From: Oenococcus oeni DSM 20252 = AWRIB129
Lineage (GTDB): Bacteria; Bacillota; Bacilli; Lactobacillales; Lactobacillaceae
DNA length: 45,417 nucleotides
Direction of reading: 5' to 3'
Assembly (NCBI RefSeq): GCF_000372485.1
Contig: NZ_AQVA01000004.1
Span: 1-45,417, forward strand
In this document: piece by piece, positions 15,167 through 24,562 of the stretch
Layout: each line of letters begins with the position of its first letter
Numbering within the stretch: position 1 is the first letter of the stretch
Made by a program: the position numbers and the translations under genes
The notes under the pieces: model-generated
What the model saw: only the letters and a program-made list of their open reading frames with translations
What the model was told of the DNA's origin: nothing
Databases searched by the model: none

Positions 15167-17335
15167 ATGACAACAGTTATTTTGGCCGAAAAGCCTAGTC
15201 AAGCCCGATCATATGTAGAAGCATTTAAGAACAGCACAAAAAAAGAGGGTTACTTTTCAGTCAGTGATCCTGTTTTAGTTAATGAGACATTTATAACCTA
15301 TGGTTTTGGTCATTTAGTAGAATTGGCAACGCCGGAAAAATACGATCAAAAGTACAAACGATGGTCCTTTTCTAATTTGCCGATTTTTCCCGATAAGTAC
15401 AAATTTATTGTCCCTAGGGACAAGAAAACCCAGTTTAAAATTGTCAAAGATTTGCTGATGAAAGCCGATACGATTATTATTGCGACTGATAGTGATCGCG
15501 AAGGTGAAAATATTGCTTGGTCGATCATGAATCAAGCAAAAATTAACTTAAAAAGTAAAACTATCAAACGCTTATGGATCAACTCGCTTGAAAAGGACGC
15601 TATTTTAAATGGTTTTAAAAATTTAAAAGATGCTTGGAATTATTACCCTGCCTACCAAGAAGCTCAAACCAGACAAATTAGCGATTGGCTGGTCGGAATG
15701 AATGGAAGCCCACTATATACATTGCTATTAAGACAAAGTGGAGTTCGTGGTGTCTATTCAATTGGTCGGGTCCAGACGCCAACTCTTTATATGGTCTATC
15801 AAAGAGATCAGGAAATTAAAAACTTTAAGCCGGAGCCTTATTTTGAAATAAGCGCCGAAATTTTAGCTAATCGGCAAAAATTCGTTGCCAAATTAGATCC
15901 CTATCAACGCTTTAAAGACGAAGGAAGTCTGACTTCATTTATGGAGGCAAAAGACCTTCGGATCGGTTTCCGAGAAGCCTTAATCAAAGATGTTTTACAA
16001 GAGACGAAAAAAACAGCTAGTCCGCGCTTGTTCTCTCTTTCGAGTCTGCAAAGTGCGATTAACAAACGCTATCACGCTAGTGCCAGCGATGTCTTAAAAG
16101 CTGTTCAAGCTCTATATGAGGCTAAGTTGCTTACTTACCCAAGAACCGATTGCAACTATATTACCGATCAAGAATTCAATTATTTGTTTTCAAACCTAAC
16201 GGGATATTTGAGTTTGGTGTCTAATCAAGTCTCTTTAAATAATACTGAAGCGAATAAACGTTATGTAAACGGTAAAAAAGTCCAGGAACATCATGCTATT
16301 ATTATGACTAAGATTATTCCAAATAAAGCGAAATTGGCAGCACTGCCTAAGTTGCAACAACAAGTTTATGGCTTAGTTTTGAGAACAACGCTAGCTATGT
16401 TTGCTGATCCTTATGAATATGAGCAAACAATAATTATTACTGAGGTTGGCAAAGCCAATTTTAAGGCAACCGGAAATGTGCCAATCAAACAAGGCTGGAA
16501 ATTACTATTTGCAGACGATAAAGACAAAAATGATGAAACGGTTGTAACGCTGCCCAAGGTGACAAAAAACCAGAAAGTTCAAGCCGACTTGAAAACACCG
16601 CAAAAGGAAACTACCCCACCTGTACCCTTTACCGAAGGTACATTAATCACGGCTATGAAAACTGCCGGTAGAACTCTCGATGATGAAGAAGCCCAATCAA
16701 TCTTAAAAGATGTTGAAGGGATCGGCACCGAAGCAACCAGAGCTAACGTTCTTGAGGTCTTAAAAAAACGCGGATATTTGCTTTCTAAAAAGAATCAGCT
16801 GCATGTTAGCGAACAGGGAATTACTTTATGTACAGCTGTTGAGCTTGAACCATTACTCACCAGCCCGGAAATGACGGCCAAATGGGAACTTGCCTTAAAA
16901 GAAATAAGCCAAAAGAAACGCAGCCAGGAGAGTTTCTTAATTCAAATTAAAAAATTTGTATCAAAATTGGTCGACGAAGTGCCGACACAAATGAAACAAA
17001 GTGAAGGTTTATCCAAGCAAGTTAAAAACCAAAAAATTGTTGAAATCCAAGACCGGCAACAAGAAGCAATTGGCAGGTGTCCTCTTTGCAAAGAAGGGAT
17101 GATTGTTGATAAGGGCAAATTTTACGGTTGCACAAATTATAAGGCTGCTGTTCCGTGCCGTTTCACTCTACCGAAAAAATGGAGCGAAAAGACAATTGGT
17201 AAAACAGCTATCAAAGCTTTAATTACAAAGGGTGAAAGTAACAGGCTAAAAGGATTCAAGAGTAAGAAAAGCGGTAAGAAATTCGATGCCAAGTTGAAAT
17301 TGGAGGGCAGTAAATTAAGTTTTGATTTTAGCTAA
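15167..17335 (+). CDS. topB: DNA topoisomerase III
   Basis: This 722-residue type IA topoisomerase relaxes or decatenates DNA through a 5' phosphotyrosine. The Toprim domain has AEKPSQA (Glu8) and DSDREGEN (Asp108, Asp110, Glu112). The active-site Tyr324 lies in LTYPRTDCNYI. The central SIGRVQTPTL is conserved. A single Cys4 zinc ribbon lies near the C-terminus (CPLCKEG...GCTNYKAAVPC), followed by a basic tail. ATG 15167 is chosen with AAGGTGG nine bases upstream; the frame is open 32 codons further up but that part is not TopB-like. It is complete and intact, and stands alone between two dead genes. TopB is often linked to mobile elements but also occurs in lactobacillal chromosomes. Confidence 0.95.
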   Translation: MTTVILAEKPSQARSYVEAFKNSTKKEGYFSVSDPVLVNETFITYGFGHLVELATPEKYDQKYKRWSFSNLPIFPDKYKFIVPRDKKTQFKIVKDLLMKADTIIIATDSDREGENIAWSIMNQAKINLKSKTIKRLWINSLEKDAILNGFKNLKDAWNYYPAYQEAQTRQISDWLVGMNGSPLYTLLLRQSGVRGVYSIGRVQTPTLYMVYQRDQEIKNFKPEPYFEISAEILANRQKFVAKLDPYQRFKDEGSLTSFMEAKDLRIGFREALIKDVLQETKKTASPRLFSLSSLQSAINKRYHASASDVLKAVQALYEAKLLTYPRTDCNYITDQEFNYLFSNLTGYLSLVSNQVSLNNTEANKRYVNGKKVQEHHAIIMTKIIPNKAKLAALPKLQQQVYGLVLRTTLAMFADPYEYEQTIIITEVGKANFKATGNVPIKQGWKLLFADDKDKNDETVVTLPKVTKNQKVQADLKTPQKETTPPVPFTEGTLITAMKTAGRTLDDEEAQSILKDVEGIGTEATRANVLEVLKKRGYLLSKKNQLHVSEQGITLCTAVELEPLLTSPEMTAKWELALKEISQKKRSQESFLIQIKKFVSKLVDEVPTQMKQSEGLSKQVKNQKIVEIQDRQQEAIGRCPLCKEGMIVDKGKFYGCTNYKAAVPCRFTLPKKWSEKTIGKTAIKALITKGESNRLKGFKSKKSGKKFDAKLKLEGSKLSFDFS

Positions 17336-17398
17336 TCTATCGTTTTCACAACATTCTACTTTTTTAAAATTTGTATTCTATCCTTTTATTTCTTTTCT

Positions 17399-17850
17399 AT
17401 GCTGATTAAGAATATGCCGGATGTCCCGAATGGCTTTGACGTTATTACTAACAGCCACGATGGCTTGAATTTTGACGGTATCACACGTTTTTTCAAGAAT
17501 GGCGGTTTATTCATTACTGAACAGGTTGGTGCAACCAACAATTACAGTCTCTCCAGCTTTTTAACAGATAATTATATTCCTGCCCATCCTGAAAACGTAA
17601 TGGTTAATGTTATTTCCAAGCTGGTAGAACGTGGCTTTCAAATTCTTAAAAGCAATTCTTTTTATCCTAAAATTTGGTTCTATGATGTTGGCGCATTTGT
17701 TTATTATGCCAAGATAATCAGTTGGGAATTTCCTGATTTTCAGTGTTGAAATATCAGTCCTAATTGATGCGCTTGCAACGAATTATTGAGCAAACAGGTT
17801 TTATTGAAAGCAATGGGGACCGTTTTCTTCTAGTAGCAAAAAAACAATAA
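17399..17850 (+). pseudogene. SAM-dependent methyltransferase remnant
   Basis: The C-terminal half of a class I methyltransferase of the YxbB/UbiE-like type: FDVITNSHDGLNFDG, NGGLFITEQVG, then FYDVGAFVYYAKIISWEFPD, all family landmarks. The N-terminal SAM-binding domain is gone and no ribosome site precedes the first ATG. Frame is lost after PDFQ (about 17746) and a TAA near 17763 follows. The last piece, LQRIIEQTGFIESNGDRFLL, ends at TAA 17850. A terminator lies 11 bases later. Confidence 0.8.
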
Positions 17851-17860
17851 GATAACCAAT

Positions 17861-17883
17861 AGTAGCCTGAGGGCTGCTTTTTA
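17861..17883 (+). terminator. Rho-independent terminator
   Basis: AGTAGCC (17861-17867), loop TGAG, GGCTGCT (17872-17878), then a T run. One G-U pair. It probably belonged to the methyltransferase gene. The rest of the spacer to 18197 is AT-rich with no recognisable feature. Confidence 0.75.
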
Positions 17884-18197
17884 TTTCACCGAAAGTAGAT
17901 TAATGTCATTTAAATATTTTTAATTTAAGTAAGAATTTTCGCTGTCTTTTCTCTAAAACAATCAAATTGAGATCTGGTTCGGATCATGTTCAGTTCAAAT
18001 ACTTCTTATATTGATATGTTCGAAAAAGTAAAGATATTATCATAAGGATTATTAGTTCAAAAGAACCTGGTTTGTATATTTTTGATAATTATTAAAAATA
18101 TTACATAAATTTTATTTTTTTAAATAGTATGACTTACTAATTTAAAGATTACCCGTTAGCATGTGAAATAACAAAAGAATTTAGGGGGGCGATTCAT

Positions 18198-18428
18198 TTG
18201 TTAATAAAAGTCTATACAGATCAAAGTATTCAATCAGTGGCGACAAAAAAATGTTTGAGTAACCATCACGTAGATTTTAAGGAAATCAAAGCGATCGGCA
18301 ATAAAAAAGTCTTTGATTATTTAAGAAAAGTAAAAGCCAAGATGCTTCCTTATGTCGAAACAGAAAATGATTCTTGGTCGGGATACCGTCCTGATAGATT
18401 AAGAAAAATGATAGAAAACAAATCTTGA
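18198..18428 (+). CDS. NrdH/glutaredoxin-like protein lacking both redox cysteines
   Basis: This 76-residue thioredoxin-fold protein starts at TTG 18198, with AGGGGGG about eight bases before. It lines up with NrdH redoxins: beta-strand KVYTDQ, then Ser10-Ile-Gln-Ser13 where NrdH has Cys-x-x-Cys, the cis-Pro51 (MLPYV) and the NrdH-specific SGYRPDRL box at 61-68 (SGFRPxxL). With serines for both cysteines it cannot be a dithiol reductant for class Ib ribonucleotide reductase. One cysteine remains at position 19. No nrdEFI is adjacent. It may be a degenerate paralogue or have a binding role. Confidence 0.75.
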   Translation: MLIKVYTDQSIQSVATKKCLSNHHVDFKEIKAIGNKKVFDYLRKVKAKMLPYVETENDSWSGYRPDRLRKMIENKS

Positions 18429-18574
18429 TTAGAAAACCAAGTCATTAAAAGATCAAGACCTAAGCTACGCCCAGATGGTTAAAAAATTGAATAAAGTTGA
18501 TTTATTTGCATCAATTATATTCAACAAATCGATTAATTGCTTGTGGTGAATCTATATTATTAATTGTAAAAATC

Positions 18575-19168
18575 TCACTTATCTTCTAAATATATCGGCA
18601 GAATAATATCGTCGACTAACAATTCCAATGCTTTCTCATCAATACTTTCTTGAACAAATACTCGGTATCTCAACCAATCAAAGGGCAGTAACTTAATTGC
18701 TTCAGGTAAATTTTTTTTAACATGTTCACCACGCTTTAAGGCACGCTTAAGGATACGGTTAATCGCATTAATATCAACGCTCGAATTACCATTGATTATC
18801 TTGGCAAGAGAATCATTATAGCAATTAGGTTCAGCTAAAATTTCGCGGAAAAAGCTTTTGCCAATCACGTCGACGCTGACCAAAAAACGATGCAAAACTT
18901 GAAAGAGATCCTCTCGCAAACTTTGACCTGTTAGAACAATTTCGTCTACTTTACCATGATTATCTCTACGAATTTTGTCTTGTAGAGCCGCCAATGCAAG
19001 TCCAAAAGGTGTTTTCCAACGACGATAAATCACAGGTTTACTTGTAGCAGCTTTTTTAGCAACCCGTTCAAAAGTCAAAGTCCTAAAACCAGTTTCATCG
19101 ATAATCCCTCTTGTTGCAATATAAATGTCTTTCTCCAATTCTTTTCCACGCCGTCTTTGCTTTGTCAT
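18575..19168 (-). CDS. TetR/AcrR-family repressor
   Basis: This 197-residue regulator has an N-terminal helix-turn-helix (GFRTLTFERVAKKAATSKPVIYRRWKTPFGLALAAL, residues about 27-62) and a helical ligand-binding domain. The start ATG 19168 is followed by the basic MTKQRRRGKELEK. It is divergent from a DHA2 multidrug pump, with two inverted operator copies in the 107-base gap. The classic arrangement is a drug-responsive repressor of the pump and of itself. The ligand is unknown. Confidence 0.88.
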   Translation of the reverse strand: MTKQRRRGKELEKDIYIATRGIIDETGFRTLTFERVAKKAATSKPVIYRRWKTPFGLALAALQDKIRRDNHGKVDEIVLTGQSLREDLFQVLHRFLVSVDVIGKSFFREILAEPNCYNDSLAKIINGNSSVDINAINRILKRALKRGEHVKKNLPEAIKLLPFDWLRYRVFVQESIDEKALELLVDDIILPIYLEDK

Positions 19169-19180
19169 AACTTTTCCATT

Positions 19181-19259
19181 AAGATACTTTTAGTTTCTTA
19201 TTGACTTTTCTCTCTGAGAGTAATATAACATTTCTTGTTAAGAAACTTTAAGTATCTTA
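19181..19259. promoter_or_regulatory. Promoter with paired inverted TetR operators
   Basis: The sequence AAGATACTTTTAGTTTCTTA (19181-19200) reappears as its complement, TAAGAAACTTTAAGTATCTT (19239-19258), with small changes; each is also an imperfect palindrome. Between them is the pump promoter TTGACT (19201-19206), 17 bases, TATAAC (19224-19229). The operators flank the promoter, so bound repressor would block both genes. Confidence 0.75.
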
Positions 19260-19275
19260 TAAACAAGGAGATTAA

Positions 19276-20757
19276 ATGAATCAAAAAGAAGGAATTATCG
19301 ATAAAACAACGATGACGACCGCTTGGGTTTTGGTTTTTGGTGCGCTCGCGCCATTACTAGACTCAACAATGATTAATATTGCTGTGCACAGTTTAGTAAG
19401 GAACTTACATAGTTCTGTCTCAACCATCCAATGGGCCGTCACTGGTTATGTTCTAGCCACGGCCATTGCCGTGACTTTCTCAAGTTGGCTGTTAAATCAA
19501 TTTGACGGAAAAAAGGTTTTTCTAGCTGGTGAAATTATATTCGCATTTGGCTCAGTCTTATCGGCTTTAGCAATTAATGCTCAGTTTCTGATTGGAGCAA
19601 GATTAATTCAGGGGTTTGCCGGTGGAATAATTATGCCTTTACTAACAACTTTGTTAGTTCAAACGGCAGGACAAAAAGTGATGGGCCAAATGATGGCCAC
19701 AGTTGGATTGCCGATTATTATTGGGCCGTTAGTTGGGCCTATAATCGGAGGGATCATCATTAAATATCTCTCTTGGCAATGGATTTTTTGGGTTAATGTG
19801 CCAGTGGCTGTTATTTCAATTCTGCTGATTTTATGGAAGATGCCTAGTTATCCGGCCCAAAATAAGTCAGCGAAAATGGATTTCGTTGGAATTGTTTTCC
19901 TAGCTGGTGCGACAACCAGCATGATCTATGGGATTGTCAAAGCCGCTAGAAAGGCCAGTTTCGCCAATAAAGACACACTACTTTTCATTGGATTAGGTTT
20001 AGCTTTAGCTCTTCTCTATGTATTTTGGGCAATGCGAATCAAAGACAAAGCTGTTCTACCACTGAATTTGTTTAAATATCGTTCCTTTAATGGATCGGTC
20101 TTAGGACTGCTAATTGCCGGAACGGTTTTAAATGGTGCGATGTTAGCTTTGCCTCTCTTTTTCCAAGAAGTGCGCGGCATGAGTGTCATGATGGCCGGAT
20201 TAGCTCTGATTCCGCAAGGTGCTGGTATGCTGGTCTCAAGAACATTAACGGGCAAATTAACAGATAAATTTGGTGCTAAATATGTAGTATTGACCAGTCT
20301 TATTATTACTTTTATTGGCACAATTCCTTTTTACTGGTTTAACCACGAGACATCCTATTGGATAATTGCACTCGTTCTTTTCGTTCGGGGAATTGGCGCT
20401 GGTGGAATTTTGATGCCACTCATGGCTGATTCCTATACAGGTATGCAAGGAGCATTAATTCCAGCCGCGTCGATTGGTTCACGCACGATTCAAAATATTG
20501 GTAGTGCTTTTGGCACGGCAATTATCACTACACTGATCACGGCCTATTCGAACGCCAAAATCAAAGGATTCAAACAAAATATTTCAAGCGCTAATTACCA
20601 TGTTAAAGCCGCGAATATGTCTCAATTTGTTGCACGACATTTAGACTTGATTCAAATACACGCTTTTCAATATGGTTTTTTCTGTATTTCAATTGCTGCA
20701 TTATTAATTGCTTTGCCAACTTTTCTATTGACTAACAAAATTGAAAAGAATCAGTAG
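19276..20757 (+). CDS. Multidrug MFS transporter, DHA2 (EmrB/QacA) family
   Basis: This 493-residue transporter has 14 predicted helices. Motifs include LAPLLDSTMINIAVHSL in helix 1, WAVTGYVLATAIAV in helix 2, the motif-C region GLPIIIGPLVGPIIGG in helix 5 and NVPVAVISI in helix 6. It is a proton-coupled exporter of lipophilic cations or drugs in the cytoplasmic membrane. The start has AAGGAG seven bases upstream. It is controlled by the divergent TetR gene. The gene is intact. Confidence 0.92.
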   Translation: MNQKEGIIDKTTMTTAWVLVFGALAPLLDSTMINIAVHSLVRNLHSSVSTIQWAVTGYVLATAIAVTFSSWLLNQFDGKKVFLAGEIIFAFGSVLSALAINAQFLIGARLIQGFAGGIIMPLLTTLLVQTAGQKVMGQMMATVGLPIIIGPLVGPIIGGIIIKYLSWQWIFWVNVPVAVISILLILWKMPSYPAQNKSAKMDFVGIVFLAGATTSMIYGIVKAARKASFANKDTLLFIGLGLALALLYVFWAMRIKDKAVLPLNLFKYRSFNGSVLGLLIAGTVLNGAMLALPLFFQEVRGMSVMMAGLALIPQGAGMLVSRTLTGKLTDKFGAKYVVLTSLIITFIGTIPFYWFNHETSYWIIALVLFVRGIGAGGILMPLMADSYTGMQGALIPAASIGSRTIQNIGSAFGTAIITTLITAYSNAKIKGFKQNISSANYHVKAANMSQFVARHLDLIQIHAFQYGFFCISIAALLIALPTFLLTNKIEKNQ

Positions 20758-21282
20758 CCAGTTCTTTATCCAGATCCTACTATTGTATTTTAAATACGCT
20801 CTTCCAATAATTGTCTGTTGGCTATTAGTTCTCAAAGGGGGATTTATTACTAACAAAAATTTGGCTATTTTTTTGAAGGACTGACTTCTTTGTGTTATTT
20901 TTAATCTTTTTTAATTAGTGTTTCTACCTTTTTTTTGAGCGAAAAGTTTTTTCGATTGAACGTTGTGAAGGTACCTCAAGCATAAGTTCGTTTTATTTTT
21001 TCACTGTAGATGGTTGTGTTTTGACAAAATGTTTTAAAAACTACATACTTTTTTCATTTATTGAAAAAATGATCTAAAAATGTCTTCGGTCTCTGTGGAT
21101 TAGATATTTTTTACTTAAAAAAATTAGAAATAATCGCAAATAATTCAAAATAATAGTGTAAATAATCGCAAATTTTCGTAATAAATCCTCTGTGCAACAA
21201 TCTGTGCTTGATGGGCTTTGAGTGAGAGAATAGTGCTAAAACATTGGTAGCTGGATAATTTAGAAGAAAAGTGGATTTAATT
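20758..21282. other. AT-rich spacer without genes
   Basis: Over 500 bases there is no supported ORF. The 14-base sequence AATAATCGCAAATA occurs at about 21130 and again, nearly unchanged, about 35 bases later. No convincing terminator or promoter is seen. Confidence 0.4.
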
Positions 21283-21815
21283 ATGTCAAAAGTAATAGTA
21301 ATTAGTGGCCTGACGGCTGGAGGAAAGACAACACTCATCAAACGCTGGCACAAAAATTAACCAATAGCAAAATTATTTCCTTTGATGATTATGATATTGA
21401 TCAATTACCTTCAGCCCCATCATTGAGCACTCCCTTGTCTGAGTCTGTTAATCAGTATGATATTACAGAAGTTGTGCGAGCTGTAAAATCTGCTAGAACA
21501 AAATTCGATTATGTATTGGTGGATTTTCCATTTGGAAATCGCCATAATTCATTGGCTTCTTTAATTAACTTAACCGTGTATATTAAAACACCCTTAGATC
21601 TTTTATTGGCTCGACAGATATTACGCGATTATTCGACTAGCAAACTAACAGACATTCTCGATTGGTTAAAAACATACATCAGAATTGCCCGGCCTATATT
21701 TCTCGCAAATGAACAATTTGTTTCATCAAGTGCTGATTTGATCCTAGATGGCAGCAGTTCTCTGCCATCAAAAGTGGATTTTGTCTTAAAAACACTTCAG
21801 CGCGATAAATTTTAA
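21283..21815 (+). pseudogene. P-loop nucleoside kinase-like gene, frameshifted
   Basis: ATG 21283 begins MSKVIVISGLTAGGKTTLIK, with the Walker A GLTAGGKT of uridine-kinase/AAA-type small P-loop kinases. The frame is lost near 21340; one added base lets it continue TLAQKLTNSKIISFDDYD and then DYVLVDFPFGNRHNSLASLI to a TAA at 21815, about 178 residues in all. The Asp in IISFDDYD resembles the phosphoryl-acceptor binding region of such kinases. The substrate is unknown. No strong ribosome site. Confidence 0.7.
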
Positions 21816-22471
21816 AAGTAAATCTATGATTTAATATTCAAATTTATATTGATACTTTACTTATTGGATTGTATTTCTTCGTGAAGAAGCGTCCTAACTG
21901 ATAAGTCATGCAATTGATATCCATACATGAGACTGTGAGATGCAACGCTAATTTATTTAATTCTTAAAATACATATTTGTTATCCTTATAAATTTAGGAA
22001 AATTTATTAAAGATATTTTGTTTTGCTATTCAGGATGACGAGTACTCTAATAAGCAAAAATTATGAACCAAATTTCAGAGATCTTAATTTCCTTGAATGT
22101 TGTAAGGATAAAAGTTAAAAAATAATAGGTACTTAAGCTTCTGAATTTTTTTACTGGACTTTAGATTTAGTAATTTTTAATAGGCATTGTATTGTTGACT
22201 GAATGAGTTAGGTCACTTTAATAAGCCAAAAATAAAGTAATTGTTGAGGATAGGGACTTTTTGCTAACTAATGATCATCGACTTTTTAAGAAAAATAATA
22301 TATAAAACAAAGTAAATCATGGCAATCAATCAAGAGAAAAAGACATCTGAATTGTTATGAAAATATACTGAATCCGTGTCGTTATCATTTTAATATTTCA
22401 ATTTACTATAAAAATTATAATAAGGCTCCCTTGAATCTCCAATGAGAGCCAACAATTTTAACTGAATTAAA
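21816..22471. other. Gene-free spacer
   Basis: About 650 very AT-rich bases with no ORF that has a ribosome site. I see no repeats apart from short runs and no remnants I could assign. Confidence 0.4.
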
Positions 22472-22512
22472 AAGCAAAGAAGGTCTGACCCTATATGAGA
22501 CAATCTTTGCTT
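22472..22512. terminator. Stem-loop terminator for the XRE gene
   Basis: AAGCAAAGA (22472-22480) pairs with TCTTTGCTT (22504-22512) across a 23-base loop. On the minus strand it is followed by TTTTTAATT. A second, weaker AAGCAT/ATGCTT hairpin lies just to its right, toward the XRE gene. Confidence 0.55.
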
Positions 22513-22573
22513 AAGCATCCAGATAAATGAATGCTTTTTATTTTTCCCGGCTATTAACGATTTTTATAATCAT

Positions 22574-23110
22574 TTATTTATAAATGGCTCTTTGATTAAA
22601 TCGAAGATATTTAATCAAGAAATCTATTAGATAATAACTAACTTTTTTAGCAAAAGGATATAAAAATATGCCAATGATAAAAAAGACGATACTTAGACTT
22701 GTTTGAATTAAAGAAAATGATTGTAAGCCCAGTAAATTAACGATTAATAATATTATCGGAGAAAATATAAAACTAATTGAAATTGTCCAAATAGATAAAA
22801 GTAAACCAGCTGCAGTGATCAAAACACTAGAAAAAAGACACAAATTAAATATGATGGCACCGAACAAAGCTAACCAATTAATCTTTTTCATTTTTCTAAA
22901 TTCCTCATTTCTTTTCGTTTGTAAAGAAAGATTATCTAAAGATAAACCATAGAGTTGTTTAAGCTCTCTAAGCACATATATATTTGGCAGCGTTTTTCCC
23001 TGTTCCCATCTGGAAACAGTTTGCCTAGTCACATACATTTTCTTTGCGACTTGGTCTTGAGTTAAGCCAACAGCATTTCTAGCAGATTTTAAAGATTCAC
23101 CTAAAGACAT
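22574..23110 (-). CDS. XRE-family regulator with C-terminal membrane domain
   Basis: This 178-residue protein has an N-terminal HTH_3 domain (MSLGESLKSARNAVGLTQDQ ... VTRQTVSRWEQGKTLPNIYV, residues 1-60), a short linker (TKRNEEFRKMKKIN) and about three hydrophobic helices (residues 75-105, 108-125, 133-150) with a basic tail. AGGAGG lies six bases before ATG. A membrane-anchored one-component regulator is the likely form, sensing the envelope or a neighbouring membrane protein. Just upstream is the palindrome AACTAT-gatag-ATAGTT (23127-23143), a good candidate for autoregulation. No obvious target operon is adjacent. Confidence 0.85.
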   Translation of the reverse strand: MSLGESLKSARNAVGLTQDQVAKKMYVTRQTVSRWEQGKTLPNIYVLRELKQLYGLSLDNLSLQTKRNEEFRKMKKINWLALFGAIIFNLCLFSSVLITAAGLLLSIWTISISFIFSPIILLIVNLLGLQSFSLIQTSLSIVFFIIGIFLYPFAKKVSYYLIDFLIKYLRFNQRAIYK

Positions 23111-23126
23111 TTTTCCTCCTAAAATT

Positions 23127-23143
23127 AACTATGATAGATAGTT
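23127..23143. promoter_or_regulatory. Candidate XRE operator palindrome
   Basis: Perfect 6-5-6 palindrome AACTAT-gatag-ATAGTT, 17 bases upstream of the XRE start codon and close to its likely promoter. Spacing and symmetry suit a Cro/CI-type dimer site. Confidence 0.5.
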
Positions 23144-23269
23144 CAAAAAAAAGAAAGCAACAAGTCTGTTACATGATGCGATTTTATAATTGGTTGATCC
23201 GTATTAATGTTTTTATTAAGATAACTCCAACAGTTTAGTTAATATTTGCGGATGAAAAAAACATCTTTA

Positions 23270-23307
23270 AGAGGAGGCGTTTAAGTATCGATTCCTCTCT
23301 TGTTTTT
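23270..23307 (+). terminator. Terminator-like hairpin
   Basis: AGAGGA (23270-23275) and TCCTCT (23293-23298) flank a 17-base loop, followed by CTTG and seven T's. There is no plus-strand gene directly upstream; it may insulate the AraC gene. The remaining spacer (23144-23537) is AT-rich and shows nothing else. Confidence 0.45.
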
Positions 23308-23537
23308 TTGTTTAAAAATATATATGCCTATATCCTATATTGAAGTATGAAGTAAGTCATTTTTATAAAAAATATTCTACTAAGAAATTCAATAGGAGAT
23401 CTTCGTCAAGACAAAATATGATAAATGTGATTTGATTATCAGAGCAGTATTTAAATAATTTGTTTACTATTTTTTAAAATCTGAATTATCAAGAATAATA
23501 TTATTTTTCTATTAATTAAATTTAAAAGGACAAAAAA

Positions 23538-24463
23538 TTGCAGTATAAATCTTTCTGGAAATATGGAAATAATTCGTCACTCAAAAAAATATTAGTTTTG
23601 GACAAGGTGATAGTCTTCTTAAAAGTAGTTATATAGAAATATTTAATGGACTAGAAAATTTTATCCATAATTACGAAATATCTAATTTTAATTATCCAAT
23701 TAAGATGTCCAAAAACGTTATTAGAATTGATTATTCTTATAATGAAATAGTTGAATTTGGTAAAAGTAAAAACAAAAAACTTTACTTATTTCCAGGCATT
23801 TTAAAATTCGATAAAAGAATTATGGATCAAAATAACTATAGTTTTAGAAAAGGGCATTATCAAGGAATCACTATCTTGGTAAAGAAGGATATAAAGGATC
23901 CATTTTTGAAACAATTTTTTGGAGAAGGAAAACTCTTTGGTTCTTTCAATCAGAGCGAGGACTATTTTTTTCTTAAAAGCGATTTTATTAAGAATTTTTT
24001 TGATAGTTTACTGATTCCTGATATTAGCGATTCTTTATTATTTTTAAGACTCAAAGCCATTGAATTATTATTATATCTATCTTCGGAGCGGGCGACTAAA
24101 GATATAATCTCAAAACAAAAAATATCAATAGAAAAAATCGGAATCCTAAGGGATATTCAGATATATTTGGATAACAATTTGGATAGAAAAATAAGTCTAA
24201 CTTTTTTAAGCAACAACTTCCATATTAGTGAAAGTAAACTCGAATACTTGTTCAAGGATACTTATGGAATTACTATTCATGATTATTTTCTGATCCAAAA
24301 AATCGATTATGCCTGCCAAATGCTTAAAAATACTAATAATAAAATAACTGACATTGCTAATGAAGTAGGCTATGAAAATGCTAGTAAATTTTCTGCTGTT
24401 TTTAAAAACAGAAAACTACTAACCCCGCGTGAATATAGATACTTAAATAAAATTATTAATTAA
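23538..24463 (+). pseudogene. AraC-family regulator, frameshifted in an A7 run
   Basis: TTG 23538 has AAAAGGA seven bases upstream and reads QYKSFWKYGNNSSLKK. The run of seven A's at 23583-23589 then breaks the frame; one more A restores NISFGQGDSLLKSSYIEIFN and continues in frame through to 24463, about 308 residues. The C-terminal AraC DNA-binding domain has both helix-turn-helices (LTFLSNNFHISESKLEYLFK and ITDIANEVGYENASKFSAVF). The internal ATG 23705 has no ribosome site. A one-base slip would switch the gene on, so phase variation is conceivable. It precedes and probably regulated the MFS-oxidase cluster. Confidence 0.75.
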
Positions 24464-24562
24464 TTGAATTGGATCATAAAAAACCAATTGGAGCATTACC
24501 TCTATTAATTGTTTGCTAAATTGAAATCGTTGCAGTGTATATTGAAAGGATCTCAATTCTTA

